Assembly (NCBI RefSeq): GCF_022095675.1
Contig: NZ_JAHYSG010000018.1
Coordinates: 79,460-143,459, forward strand
Source: Dactylosporangium sp. AC04546
GTDB lineage: Bacteria > Actinomycetota > Actinomycetes > Mycobacteriales > Micromonosporaceae
DNA: 64,000 nt
Reading direction: 5' to 3'
Positions 55,471-64,000 of the stretch are shown here, in pieces (the first letter of the stretch is position 1; every line of letters begins with the position of its first letter). The notes below the pieces were generated by a model that saw only the letters and a program-made list of their open reading frames with translations, had not been told where the DNA came from and made no database searches. Made by a program: the position numbers and the translations under genes.

Positions 55471-55524
55471 GTGGGTTCACCTCCGTGCCCTGGTGGATAC
55501 CCACGCCGCCGATTTTGATACCTA

Positions 55525-58500
55525 CTATCCGGCCTCCACGAATACCGACACGGTGCGTGCGGGAACGGTGAACGATCCGTGAGCCCGGTCGAAGGTGGCC
55601 TGCCGGGCGACCGGGTCGGCCGAGGCCGCCTGGATCGGGTGCAGCGCGACCTGGGCCCCGCGGTACGCGGCGACGGTCTGGGTGGTCGCGGTCGGGCCGG
55701 CGTTGAAGACGACCACGATCGACTTCCAGTGCCCGTCGAGCCCGCGCGCGTCGAGCACCATCGTGATCACGCCGGGGGTGGCGCCGGTGCCCGACAGCGG
55801 GAAGCTCAGTCGCTGCTGGACCTGGGCCGCGGTACCGAGGGCGAAGGCCGCCGAACTGGCCCGGATCCGCAGCAGCTCCTGGAAGCGGACGGCCGCCAGG
55901 TTGACCGCGTCGCAGCCGGGCACCAGGGCCGGGTTGGCCAGCAGCGGCTGCGCGTACGGCCACTTGTCCTGGTTGTCGGCGGCCGGCGGGAGGCCCGCCC
56001 CGAAGCCGTTGCCGTCGGTGCAGTCCCAGCGGATCTGGTTGAACCAGTCGCCGGAGTTGAACGAGTTGCGGTCCAGCGACTTCGACCGCAGCCGGTCCGA
56101 GCCCGCGGTGACGAACCCGGTGCCCTGACCCAGCACCGCCGTCGACAGGGCCAGCACCTGGAGCCGGGCCCGCTGCTCGGCCGTCGTGTCCGTCGGCAGC
56201 TTGTAGGCCATCGCGTCGTACAGGATCTCGTTGTCGTGCGCGTCCACATAGGTCACCGCCTCCGACGGCGACCGCGTGTAGCCGGCCGGCGAGCCGTTGT
56301 AGTCGACCTGCGCGCCGGTCACCCGCTTGCCGGTCGAGTCGACGAACTCGTAGGCGGCCAGGTTGCCCGTCAGCCCGACCTGGATCAGGTCCTGGTAGTG
56401 CAGCAGGCGGGCACGCTGCTCGGCGAGCGAGCCGTTGGCCGGGTCACCGTTCGGGTCGGTGAACAGGCCGGTGGCGAAGCCCTGGATGCGGGGGTTGCCG
56501 TCGAACGGGCCGCCGCCGCGGACGGCGTCGCGGAGCCGGTCGTTGAAGGTGCCGACGCCGGTGCCGGCCATGTTCGCCTGGGTCGCCTGCACGAACCGGG
56601 CGTCGCCGGCGACCTCGCCGAAGTTCCAGCCCTCGCCGTACAGCAGGATCTTCTTCCCGTCGACCCCGTCCTTGGCGACGGTGAGCTGGTCCAGGGCGGC
56701 CCGCACGGCCATGATGTTGGCCTTCGGGTGGTGCCCCATCAGGTCGAACCGGAAGCCGTCCACCTTGTACTGCTTGGCCCACAGCACCACCGAGTCCACC
56801 ACCAGCTTGCCCATCATCGCGTTCTCGGGCGCGGTGTTGGCGCAGCAGGTGGAGTTGGCGACGGTGCCGTCGTCGAGCAGCCGGTGGTAGTAGCCGGGCA
56901 CGATCTGGTCGAGCACGGAGTACTGGTCGGTGCCGGCGGCCGTCGTGTGGTTGTAGACGACGTCCATGACCACGCGCAGGCCGGCGCCGTTGAGCCCGGC
57001 GACCATCTGGCGGAACTGCGCGATCCGCGCGGTGCCCTGCGGGTCGGTCGCGTAGGAGCCCTCGGGCGCGTTGAAGTGGAACGGGTCGTAACCCCAGTTG
57101 TAGCCGTCGGTCCCGGCGATCTGCGCGATGCAGGCCTGCTGCTGCGCCGAGTCCGGCGGGAGCGCCGCCAGGTCGCACGGCGGCTGGGACTGGTCGGCCC
57201 GGATCTCGGGGATCGTCGCGATGTCGAAGACCGGCAGCAGGTGCACGTAGGACGTGCCGGCCTTGGCCAGGCTGCGCAGGTGCTGCATCCCGGCCGACTG
57301 GCCCTGGGTGAAGGCGAGGTACGTGCCGCGCTGGTCGGCCGGCACCGTGTCGTCGCCGATCGAGAAGTCGCGGACCGACAGCTCCTGGATCTGCGGCCGG
57401 TTCGGGGCCGGCGGCTTGCGCAGGGTGCTCCAGCCGTCGGGGCGCAGGGCCCCGTCGGCCAGGTCGGCGAACTGGCTGTGCGTGCCGTTGGCCGACAGCG
57501 AGACGCTGTACGGGTCGGTGACGCTCGCCGTGGTCACGCCCTTGACCGCCGGCTGGTACGCGGTGACGCGGAAGCGGTAGTACTTGCCCTTCCACGACTT
57601 GTCCCCGGTGACGCTCCAGACGCCGGTCCGCTCGTCGCGCTGCATCGCCTTGATCTCCGGCGCCTTCGTCACGTCGGAGAACACCTCCAGCGCCACATTC
57701 TGCGCCGTCGGCGCCCACACGCTCACCGAGGTGCGACTGCCGTCGAACGCCGGGCCGAGCTTGGCGCCGAGCGCCGCGCCGTACAGGTCGTCGAGGGCGC
57801 CCGCGAGCTGCACGCCGGTCGCCTCGGTGACGTTGCCGTCGACGTCGCGCTCCACGGCCACGAGCTGCCCGCGCAGGGCCGCCGTGAACGCGGCGCGGTC
57901 GCCGGCGACGTGGAAGCTCTGGTATGCCCAGAGGTGCGGGAACTTTGCCCGCTGCGCCTCGGTCAGGCCCCCCGGTACCGCGGTCATCGTCAGCTTGGTG
58001 CCGTTGCCGACGAGCTGGCCGTCGACGACCGACAGGCCGCCGGCCGGGGCCGACCACAGCTCGTAGCTGTGGCCGTCGGTCGGCCCGGCCCGCCAGGCGA
58101 TCGTGTCGCGGTCCATCCAGACCGCCTTCTCCAGGTGCACGTCGGTGTCGGGCGTGCCCTGCTTGGGCATCGGCAGGAGGTACTTCTCCTGGCCGGAAAG
58201 GATCCACACCTCGTGCCCGACGGTCACCAGGTCGAGGGTCTGATCGGTGGGCAGGTCCTTCGTGTCGCCCTTGTGCACGATGTAGTTGAGCAGCGGCGCG
58301 TTGTCGACGAGCGGCACCTTGAACGTGACGCCGAAGGCGTCGGTGCTCGCCGGCGGCAGCGGGCTGGACCACTCGGTCGGGCTCGCGGCGCCGTTCCAGA
58401 CGTGCAGGCCCCAGCCGTCGTAGTCGCCGGCCGGCCGCCGGTAGTGCAGGACCGCGGCGTGCTCGGCGGCGGCGCGGGTGGGGTGCACGACGGCCTCCCC

Positions 58501-61269
58501 GGAGCGGACCCAGGCCGAGCCCTGCTGGCTGGGCAGCACGGACTGGTCGGGCCCCGGGTCCTTGGCGTCGCCCTTGTGCACGATGAAGTTCACCGGCTTG
58601 TTCGGGTCGGTCACCGGCACGTGCCAGACCGCTCCGAAGTCGTCGATCGCGTCCGGCGGGCGCGGGCTGGACCAGTCGGTGCCGGTGCCGGGAGCGAGGC
58701 CGTCGCCCCACAGGTGCAGGCCCCAGCCGGTGTAGTCACCGTCGGGCCGTCCATAGTGGACGTCGACGGTGCCGGTGGCGGCCGCCTGCGAGGTGTAGAT
58801 GGTCGCGTCTCCCTGTTTGAGCCAGATCTCCGGCTGTTTCGTCGGGTCGATGAAGCGGTCGGCGGCGACGTCCTTGACCCCACCGGAGTCGACCACCAGG
58901 AAGCCGACGTTCTTGGCCCCCGGCTTCAGCTTGACCCATGCGAAGCGTCCGTACGAGTCCTCTCCGGCAAATGGCGCACCGTTCGGCCAGGTCATCGGGT
59001 CTTGGATGTCGCCCCACGCGTAGACGCTCCAGGGGTCGTACCCGCCCGCGGGCCGCTGGTAGTGCACGATCGCGTAGTCCGCGGACGCCACACTCGGCGG
59101 CGTTCCGACCTTCGTCTCCGACTTGGCTTCAGCGGTACGGCCAAGGCTGTCCCTGACCACGGCCTTGTACTCGAGCTTCGTCCCGGCGGGCAGGCCGTCG
59201 AGGTCGTGGTACACGGAGTACGGGCCGGCGTGGTCGGTGCCGAGCAGCGTCCACTTGCCGTTGCCGACCTTGGCCGCGAAGGTCACCGTGGCCAGCGGGT
59301 CGCCGGTGACGTCCGCGGTGACCTGGGCGATCGTCGCCGGGTTGACCGGCGCCTTGAGCTGGATCGTGGGCTTGGCCGCCGGCTTGGGCAGCTGGGTGCG
59401 CGCCTTGAGGACGATGCTGCTCAGCGGCGGGATGCTCACCTCGACCGTGCCGTCACCGGCGCTGGTGGTGAAGGCGCCCGTCGTCGGGTAGATCCGGTCG
59501 AAGGTCGTGTTCACCATCGCGGTCGGGACCTTGACCGTCCTGGTACCGGTGCCGTTGTTCACCGCGACGACGTACTCGACGCGCTGCTGCGGGTCGATCC
59601 GGGAGAACGCGAAGACGTTCTGGTCGCTGTACCGCGTGACCTGGATGCCCTGGCGCAGCGCGGGGTGCTGCTCGCGGAGCTGGGCCAGGCCGGCGATCGT
59701 GCGGTAGATCGGGTGGTTCTCGTTGTAGTTCGCCGTGGCGTGCGTGCTGTCGGTGCCGAGCAGGTCGTCGTCGAGATAGTCGGCCGTCTTGCTCGGGAAC
59801 ATGTCCTGGCGGGCGTCCTTGTCGCCGCCCGGTCCGGTGAAGCCCTGCTCGTCGCCGGAGTAGATGACCGGCTGGCCCCGGGTGAGGAACATCAGCTCGT
59901 GGCCGAGCTGGTCGCGGCGCAGGTGGGTGGCCGGGTCGGTGCCGCCGCCGGCGACGAACATGCCGATGCGGCCCATGTCGTGGTTGCCGAGGAAGGTCGG
60001 CAGCGTCTGCGCGCTCGTGCCCGCCGACGTGTACATGTCGTCCTGCGCGTAGAGGTCGGCCAGCTCCTGCCCGGAGCCGCCGCGCGCCACGAAGTCGACC
60101 GCGGCCTGCTGGAACGGGAAGTCGAGGGTCGCGGGCAGCCGGCCCTTGCGGACGTAGATCGAGTCGAATGCCGGCTTCGCGTCGTAGACCTCGCCGAACA
60201 TGAAGAAGTCGGGCTTCTTCGCCTGCTGCGCGGCGCTCTGCACGCCCTGGACGAACTGGGGCCAGAACTCCAGGTTGACGTGCTTGGTGGTGTCGATGCG
60301 GTAGCCGTCGATGCCGGTGTCCTTGACCCAGTCCGAGTAGATCTTGGTCATGCCCTTGACGACCTCGGGGCGCTCGGTCCACAGGTCGTCCAGGCCGAAG
60401 AAGTCGCCGTACTCGCTGTTCTCGCCGGTGAACGTCGAGTCGCCGCGGTTGTGGTACATCAGCGGGTCGTTGAGCCAGCTCGGCTTCTTCACGGTCTTGT
60501 CCGCGTCGTTCGGGAAGACCGGGGTGTACGGGAAGGACTGCGCGTTGACGGCGGGGAAGCCCTTGGTGCCGTCCGCGAAGTTGCGGTCGTCGAAGTTGTT
60601 GCCGTTCGCGTCCTGGTACGGGTAGTCCGTCTTGTCGCGGTACGAGTACTGGTTCTGCGCGTAGCGGATGACGTCGGCCGTGTGGTTGGTGATGACGTCG
60701 AGGTAGATCTTGATACCCCGCTGGTGGGCCAGCTTGACCAGCCGCTTCAGGTCTTCCTTGGTACCGAAGTGGGGATCGATCTCGGTGAAGTCGGTGATCC
60801 AGTAGCCGTGGTAGCCGGCGCTGATGTCGTTGCCGCTGCCCTGGACCGGCCGGTTCTTGAGCACCGGGGCCAGCCAGATCGCCGTGGTGCCGAGGTTCTG
60901 GATGTAGTCGAGGCGATCGATCACGCCCTTGAGGTCGCCGCCGTGGTAGAAGCCCTTGTCCGTGGGGTCGTAGCCGGTGCTGAGCCGGTCGCCCTGGAGG
61001 TTTCCGCGGTCGTTGCCCGGGTCGCCGTTGGCGAAGCGGTCGGGCAGCACGAAGTAGAACTGCTCGGCGTGCTGCGCCTTGGCGCCATCGAGGAGGCTCG
61101 CGATCGACGGCTCGGCGGCCCACTGCGGCACGCCCTGCTCGAAGCCGCTGGGCGCGGTCGCGGCGTCGGGCATGGTCGGGTTGCTTCCCGGGACGGCGAC
61201 CAGCAGCGCCAGCGCGGCGAGCGCGCCGAGGATCGTCCTGGAAAGTTTCAGCGTGTGCTTGGAGGGCAT
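55525..61269 (-). CDS. pulA: Secreted bifunctional alpha-amylase/pullulanase (amylopullulanase)
   Basis: This 1914-residue protein has a signal peptide. Domain 1 (about 60-630) is a GH13 amylase with nucleophile in [10 protein letters not shown], acid in MFGEVYDAK and FLGNHDMGR. Three repeats of about 100 residues follow (from about 733, 836 and 940), each starting HYxRPxGDY-type with a WGxxxWG segment, as in pullulanase starch-binding (CBM41/PUD) domains. Domain 2 (about 1041-1914) is a pullulanase GH13 with [23 protein letters not shown] and YVDAHDNE. It should cut alpha-1,4 and alpha-1,6 links of starch or glycogen outside the cell. The ATG at 61269 follows a GGAAGG site. Confidence 0.93.
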   Translation of the reverse strand: MPSKHTLKLSRTILGALAALALLVAVPGSNPTMPDAATAPSGFEQGVPQWAAEPSIASLLDGAKAQHAEQFYFVLPDRFANGDPGNDRGNLQGDRLSTGYDPTDKGFYHGGDLKGVIDRLDYIQNLGTTAIWLAPVLKNRPVQGSGNDISAGYHGYWITDFTEIDPHFGTKEDLKRLVKLAHQRGIKIYLDVITNHTADVIRYAQNQYSYRDKTDYPYQDANGNNFDDRNFADGTKGFPAVNAQSFPYTPVFPNDADKTVKKPSWLNDPLMYHNRGDSTFTGENSEYGDFFGLDDLWTERPEVVKGMTKIYSDWVKDTGIDGYRIDTTKHVNLEFWPQFVQGVQSAAQQAKKPDFFMFGEVYDAKPAFDSIYVRKGRLPATLDFPFQQAAVDFVARGGSGQELADLYAQDDMYTSAGTSAQTLPTFLGNHDMGRIGMFVAGGGTDPATHLRRDQLGHELMFLTRGQPVIYSGDEQGFTGPGGDKDARQDMFPSKTADYLDDDLLGTDSTHATANYNENHPIYRTIAGLAQLREQHPALRQGIQVTRYSDQNVFAFSRIDPQQRVEYVVAVNNGTGTRTVKVPTAMVNTTFDRIYPTTGAFTTSAGDGTVEVSIPPLSSIVLKARTQLPKPAAKPTIQLKAPVNPATIAQVTADVTGDPLATVTFAAKVGNGKWTLLGTDHAGPYSVYHDLDGLPAGTKLEYKAVVRDSLGRTAEAKSETKVGTPPSVASADYAIVHYQRPAGGYDPWSVYAWGDIQDPMTWPNGAPFAGEDSYGRFAWVKLKPGAKNVGFLVVDSGGVKDVAADRFIDPTKQPEIWLKQGDATIYTSQAAATGTVDVHYGRPDGDYTGWGLHLWGDGLAPGTGTDWSSPRPPDAIDDFGAVWHVPVTDPNKPVNFIVHKGDAKDPGPDQSVLPSQQGSAWVRSGEAVVHPTRAAAEHAAVLHYRRPAGDYDGWGLHVWNGAASPTEWSSPLPPASTDAFGVTFKVPLVDNAPLLNYIVHKGDTKDLPTDQTLDLVTVGHEVWILSGQEKYLLPMPKQGTPDTDVHLEKAVWMDRDTIAWRAGPTDGHSYELWSAPAGGLSVVDGQLVGNGTKLTMTAVPGGLTEAQRAKFPHLWAYQSFHVAGDRAAFTAALRGQLVAVERDVDGNVTEATGVQLAGALDDLYGAALGAKLGPAFDGSRTSVSVWAPTAQNVALEVFSDVTKAPEIKAMQRDERTGVWSVTGDKSWKGKYYRFRVTAYQPAVKGVTTASVTDPYSVSLSANGTHSQFADLADGALRPDGWSTLRKPPAPNRPQIQELSVRDFSIGDDTVPADQRGTYLAFTQGQSAGMQHLRSLAKAGTSYVHLLPVFDIATIPEIRADQSQPPCDLAALPPDSAQQQACIAQIAGTDGYNWGYDPFHFNAPEGSYATDPQGTARIAQFRQMVAGLNGAGLRVVMDVVYNHTTAAGTDQYSVLDQIVPGYYHRLLDDGTVANSTCCANTAPENAMMGKLVVDSVVLWAKQYKVDGFRFDLMGHHPKANIMAVRAALDQLTVAKDGVDGKKILLYGEGWNFGEVAGDARFVQATQANMAGTGVGTFNDRLRDAVRGGGPFDGNPRIQGFATGLFTDPNGDPANGSLAEQRARLLHYQDLIQVGLTGNLAAYEFVDSTGKRVTGAQVDYNGSPAGYTRSPSEAVTYVDAHDNEILYDAMAYKLPTDTTAEQRARLQVLALSTAVLGQGTGFVTAGSDRLRSKSLDRNSFNSGDWFNQIRWDCTDGNGFGAGLPPAADNQDKWPYAQPLLANPALVPGCDAVNLAAVRFQELLRIRASSAAFALGTAAQVQQRLSFPLSGTGATPGVITMVLDARGLDGHWKSIVVVFNAGPTATTQTVAAYRGAQVALHPIQAASADPVARQATFDRAHGSFTVPARTVSVFVEAG

Positions 61270-61374
61270 GGCGGGCCTTCCTAGAGGACAGGGGCTGTCT
61301 CTTGGCAGGGCGCACGGTATCGACCGGAAATGATCCTTACAAGGCTTGACAAGCAGCTTCTACAGTTCACGGCC

Positions 61375-62211
61375 ATGCGCCCCGCCCTGGTTCTGCCCTG
61401 TGTCGCGCTGCTGGCCGCGTGCTCCTCGCCGCCGGCTGCCGATGTTGCGCCCGCTGCTGTTCCTTCCGCTGTCACGCCGGACGCGGTCCTGCTGACCGCG
61501 TTGGGCCGGGTCGCTGCCGGCGCCGGGAGCGTGCGGTTCTCCGACGACGAGGAGTTGCGCACGATCCAGTCGGTCGCGCCCGGGCCGAACACCTGGGGCG
61601 AGATCGCGCTGTTCGGCTCCTCCGGCATCGGTACCGAGTCGCAGCGCTACGGCGTGCGCATCGACCAGGCCGTCTACACGGTGACGGTCGGCGCCGCGCC
61701 CTCGCAGGCGGTGCTCGTCTCGGGCCAGCAGGACGCGGCGCTGCTCAAGACGACGCTGGGCAAGCTGGGGTACAAGGCCGAGGGAGACCGGCTGGTCGCT
61801 CCTGCCGCCGCGGCGGCTCCGGTCGGGCAGGTGCGCACGCTCGGCACCGACGTGGTCCTGGGCGGTCACTCGGCATCGCTCGACGTCTTCAGTGGCTCTG
61901 CCGTCGACCCGGCGCTGACTGCCCTGGCCACGTGCCTTGGCGACGTGGTCGTGGCGCAGCTCTCCGGCCGGGTCGCGGTCGGCGTGCGCGCCTCCCGTAC
62001 CGCCGAGATCCGCACCGTCGTCTGCACCACCTGGGACTCGCCGGCGGCGGCGTCGGCCGCCGCGGACAAGCAGCGCGCCGCCTATCCCGCGCCGGCTTCC
62101 GCCGAGGTGACGGCGAGCGGCGCGGTCGTGCGGGCGGTGTCGACCGTGAAGTCGCCCCGCACGATGTTCGAGAGCCTGGACAAGCAGACGCTCCCGGGCA
62201 TCACTGCTTGA
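61375..62211 (+). CDS. Putative lipoprotein (hypothetical)
   Basis: This 278-residue protein has a lipobox LLAACSS (C16) and a Pro/Ala linker, then a soluble domain with ALGRVAAGAGSVRFSDDEELR and a later repeat-like region. Two Cys (ATCLGD, VVCTTWD) could form a disulfide outside the membrane. No family is recognised. The ATG at 61375 (MRPALVLPCVALL) gives a good signal, although the frame begins 45 bases earlier. The last 11 bases overlap the convergent MarR gene. Confidence 0.7.
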   Translation: MRPALVLPCVALLAACSSPPAADVAPAAVPSAVTPDAVLLTALGRVAAGAGSVRFSDDEELRTIQSVAPGPNTWGEIALFGSSGIGTESQRYGVRIDQAVYTVTVGAAPSQAVLVSGQQDAALLKTTLGKLGYKAEGDRLVAPAAAAAPVGQVRTLGTDVVLGGHSASLDVFSGSAVDPALTALATCLGDVVVAQLSGRVAVGVRASRTAEIRTVVCTTWDSPAAASAAADKQRAAYPAPASAEVTASGAVVRAVSTVKSPRTMFESLDKQTLPGITA

Positions 62212-62650
62212 GCGTCTCGGCGATCTGCCGGCTGATGGTCTCGAGCTGCGCGACCTGCTCCGGCGTCAGCGCGTCGAAGAGGTGGGTGCGCACGGTCTCG
62301 ACGTGACCGGGGGCGGCCTCCTCCAGCGCCGTGAACCCGGCGTCGGTGAGGTCGGCGAACTGCCCGCGCTTGTCGTCGTCGCAGTCGCGCCGCTTGACCC
62401 AGCCCTTGCCCTCGAGCTTGGTGACGGCGTGGCTGAGCCTGCTCCGGGATGACCTGGTGAGCAGGGCGAGCTCGCTCATCCGCAGCGACCGTCCGGGCGA
62501 TTCGGACAGCACGACCAGAATCTCGTAATACGCGTGCGGCATGCCCGCGTCGTGCTGCAGCTCCCGGTCGAGCCGGTCGAGGAGGAGCGTCGCGGCGGCG
62601 TAGAACGCGCGCCAGGCGCGCTGCTCGTCCGCATCGAGCCAGCGTGTCAC
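62201..62650 (-). CDS. MarR-family transcriptional regulator
   Basis: This 149-residue winged-helix protein has LRMSELALLTRSSRSRLSHAVTKLE (HTH) and the wing KRRDCDDDKRGQFADLTDAG. MarR proteins repress stress or efflux genes and respond to phenolic ligands or oxidants. A single Cys in the wing (RRDCDDD) could be a redox point. It is tail to tail with the lipoprotein and divergent from the PadR gene 86 bp away. Confidence 0.9.
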   Translation of the reverse strand: MTRWLDADEQRAWRAFYAAATLLLDRLDRELQHDAGMPHAYYEILVVLSESPGRSLRMSELALLTRSSRSRLSHAVTKLEGKGWVKRRDCDDDKRGQFADLTDAGFTALEEAAPGHVETVRTHLFDALTPEQVAQLETISRQIAETLKQ

Positions 62651-62703
62651 GAACCCTATTTTTGCACGTTCAGAAAAGTCTTCCCGTCAGCCAGGTACTT
62701 GGC

Positions 62704-62726
62704 GCTACCTTGCGGCGCAAGGTAGC
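62704..62726. promoter_or_regulatory. PadR-type operator: inverted repeat with 10-bp arms
   Basis: GCTACCTTGC-GGC-GCAAGGTAGC is a perfect inverted repeat with a 3-bp spacer, 9 bp before the padR start. PadR-family repressors usually control their own operon through such a site. Confidence 0.75.
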
Positions 62727-62735
62727 TTGTGGGGC

Positions 62736-63077
62736 ATGGATGTGCCGGGCACATTGTCGACCGCTCTGCGGCGGGGCACGCTGGAGTTCTGCGTGCTGGC
62801 GCTGATGGAGCAGGGTGAGCAGTATGGTGTCGAACTCGTCCGCCACCTGGGCGCCGAGCGGACGCTGACCACGAGCGAGGGCACGCTGTACCCGCTACTG
62901 GCCCGCCTGCGCCGGCAGGGCTGGGTGGAGACCACCTGGCGGGAGTCGCCGGCGGGCCCGCCACGGCGGTACTACGCCCTCACCCCCACCGGCCACTCCG
63001 CGCTGCACCACTTCCGCGCCGAGTGGACGGCCTTCCGGGACACGGTTGACCGAATTGTCGGGACGGGACAGAAATGA
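62736..63077 (+). CDS. PadR-family transcriptional regulator
   Basis: This 113-residue protein has the PadR winged helix (RRGTLEFCVLALMEQGEQYG, LTTSEGTLYPLLARLRRQGW, YYALTPTGHSAL). The ATG at 62736 is chosen as the usual PadR start. It overlaps the HAAS gene by ATGA. A perfect operator lies directly upstream. Such pairs often include an ABC transporter, but here only the HAAS-domain partner is present. Confidence 0.9.
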   Translation: MDVPGTLSTALRRGTLEFCVLALMEQGEQYGVELVRHLGAERTLTTSEGTLYPLLARLRRQGWVETTWRESPAGPPRRYYALTPTGHSALHHFRAEWTAFRDTVDRIVGTGQK

Positions 63078-63547
63078 ACACCTACGATGACCTGGTCAAC
63101 GACTACCTACGCGCCGTCGAGCAGGCCTTGTCCGGCGTCCCGGCCGGCCGGCGTGAAGAGCTCCTCGCCGACCTGAGCCAGCACATCGCGGCGAAGCGGG
63201 CGGAGCTGTCGCCGGAGACCGAGGTCGAGGTCCGCTCGATCCTGGAACTGCTGGGCGACCCGTCCGACGTGGCCGCCGAGGCGATGCTGGACAACGACCC
63301 GCTGCCGCCGCCCGCGCCGATCCAGATCCAGCCGGGCAAGAAGCTGGGGGCGCTGGCCTGGGTGCTCCTGACGGTGGCCGCCGTCTCCACGCTGTGTGTG
63401 GTCACGGTCCTGGCGGGCGTCCTCTTCTTCGCCAGCAGCGACTCGACGGGCGAGGGCACGCCGGCCACGCCGCAGATCCAGCAGCCGACGATGCAGCCGC
63501 CGTCGTCGCCGTTACTCCCGACCCCACCGCCACCGTCCAAGTCCTGA
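63074..63547 (+). CDS. HAAS-domain membrane protein, PadR partner
   Basis: This 157-residue protein has an N-terminal HAAS/DUF1700-type helical domain (LVNDYLRAVEQALSGVPAGR, ELLADLSQHIAAKRAEL, LLGDPSDVAAEAML), one membrane helix (about 90-118) and a Pro/Ser-rich tail. HAAS domains are typical of genes directly after padR and are thought to help signal perception. It is coupled to padR by ATGA. Confidence 0.8.
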   Translation: MNTYDDLVNDYLRAVEQALSGVPAGRREELLADLSQHIAAKRAELSPETEVEVRSILELLGDPSDVAAEAMLDNDPLPPPAPIQIQPGKKLGALAWVLLTVAAVSTLCVVTVLAGVLFFASSDSTGEGTPATPQIQQPTMQPPSSPLLPTPPPPSKS

Positions 63548-63554
63548 CCGCGCC

Positions 63555-63611
63555 CATGATCAAGGGAAACTTCTGGCTGTCATAGCGACCAGATGTCTCC
63601 CACGATCATGG
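63555..63611. repeat. 57-bp palindromic intergenic repeat, copy C
   Basis: Same length and core (GGCTGTCATAGCGACCA) as copies A and B. The arms CATGATCAAGGGA and TCCCACGATCATGG pair with a few mismatches. It lies just after the HAAS gene. Confidence 0.8.
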
Positions 63612-63637
63612 TCCGGTCGGCGCGGGCTCCGCTCACG

Positions 63638-63705
63638 CACACACGTTGGTCGATCTATCCTCGCGTTGATCTCGAACCGTGCAGGTAGATCGACCAACGT
63701 CTGTG
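63638..63705. repeat. Long intergenic inverted repeat
   Basis: ACGTTGGTCGATCTA (63643-63657) pairs perfectly with TAGATCGACCAACGT (63686-63700). After one mismatch, four more pairs extend it outward. The 28-base loop suggests a stem-loop or the end of a small mobile element. The 323 bp after the HAAS gene hold only this, repeat copy C and the 63809 hairpin. Confidence 0.65.
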
Positions 63706-63808
63706 TATAGCTCCGCGCGGACGGCGAGTGGCGGGCGGGCCGCATTCACCGCGGGCATCCGGCGCGGGCGAGGCCCGCGGGCCCGTGGGACGACGGCGAC
63801 GGCAGCGT

Positions 63809-63840
63809 CTTCTCGGCGGGACGGATGTCGCGCCGAGAAG
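63809..63840. terminator. Hairpin before the IS110-type gene
   Basis: CTTCTCGGCG (63809-63818) and CGCCGAGAAG (63831-63840) form a perfect 10-bp stem with a 12-base loop. It lies 31 bp downstream of the reverse-strand transposase stop. Confidence 0.5.
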
Positions 63841-63870
63841 AGCAGTGTCTGGCGGGAGTGCCCTGTGGGG

Positions 63871-64000
63871 TCAAGGGGTTTGGGTGAGGAGGTTTTGGAG
63901 GGCGTTGTGGTGGGTTGGGTCGTAGGGGGTGTTGGTGGTCCAGAGTTTCCAGATGACGGTGAGCCAGGCGCGGGCGAGGATTCTGACGGCGTGGGGGTGG
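63871..64000 (-). CDS. IS110-family transposase, C-terminal fragment (5' end beyond window)
   Basis: The visible 42 codons end the gene: HAVRILARAWLTVIWKLW, then YDPTHHNALQNLLTQTP and a stop at 63871-63873. The pattern HAVRILARAW...VIW.cw...YDP..H.AL matches the C-terminus of IS110 transposases, which are DEDD enzymes guided by a bridge RNA. The codons shown are unusually rich in C-ending triplets. The rest of the element, including any non-coding end, is outside the window. Confidence 0.75.
   Translation of the reverse strand, partial: HPHAVRILARAWLTVIWKLWTTNTPYDPTHHNALQNLLTQTP

Noticed and set aside
55579..61284. 1901-residue forward reading frame
   Set aside because: Antisense to the amylase/pullulanase gene, with no recognisable motif; open only because of high GC at codon third positions.

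Overview
The window is high-GC actinomycete DNA. Genes are tightly packed with GTG/ATG starts and frequent 4-base GTGA/ATGA overlaps. It carries BldC, a DUF3073 protein, SoxR, an IdeR/DmdR1-type iron box and an actinobacterial SOS box. From memory, the order purF-purM-DUF3073-vdh-conserved protein-bldC matches the Streptomyces chromosome (SCO4086-SCO4091 region). The other content (SigE-family sigma remnant, MalFG-like permease, short intergenic palindromes) suggests Micromonosporaceae, but the genus cannot be named from the sequence.

Layout. 0-6 kb: a partial XRE-peptide deformylase fusion, a siderophore-reductase-like gene behind an iron box, a Nudix hydrolase, and a membrane protein with a long Gly/Tyr-rich tail. 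6-14 kb: SCP-like gene, purF, purM, then a two-gene radical SAM/precursor-peptide cassette that interrupts the conserved order, then DUF3073, valine dehydrogenase, a conserved protein and bldC. 14-17 kb: F420-type oxidoreductase, glycosyltransferase, soxR and quinone oxidoreductase. 17.3-21.8 kb: a decayed integrative element inserted in a tRNA-Ser gene, bounded by 61-bp direct repeats, with no integrase.

21.8-31 kb: a fused MalF-MalG-like permease, a thiolase divergent from a FabG4-like reductase and MaoC dehydratase around a perfect palindrome, then a GT-C-like membrane protein, a WecE-type aminotransferase and GtrA. 31-37 kb: purB, purS, purQ, purL and comB. 37-43.7 kb: a reverse-strand operon of ACP, SDR, AMP-ligase, LuxE-like, LuxC-like and a GtrB/ArnC-like glycosyltransferase, with a divergent PseH-like acetyltransferase. 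No luciferase is present, so the operon probably makes a fatty or small acyl aldehyde/alcohol or a modified surface lipid or glycan.

43.7-55.5 kb: a chimeric sigma-factor/HAF-repeat gene, a GlcE-like flavoprotein behind a perfect SOS box, a lipoprotein hydrolase, oligopeptidase B, an intergenic region with two copies of a 57-bp palindromic repeat and a cluster of DnaA boxes, a threonine dehydratase, and a conservon-like sensor kinase/Roadblock pair coupled to a TAXI-type binding lipoprotein. 55.5-64 kb: a giant secreted alpha-amylase/pullulanase, a lipoprotein, MarR, a PadR-HAAS pair with its operator, a third copy of the 57-bp repeat, and the 3' end of an IS110-type transposase.

The strongest candidates for a new or little-described system are the radical SAM/cyclophane-type peptide cassette (9.3-10.6 kb) and the luciferase-free LuxC/LuxE operon (37.4-43.1 kb).
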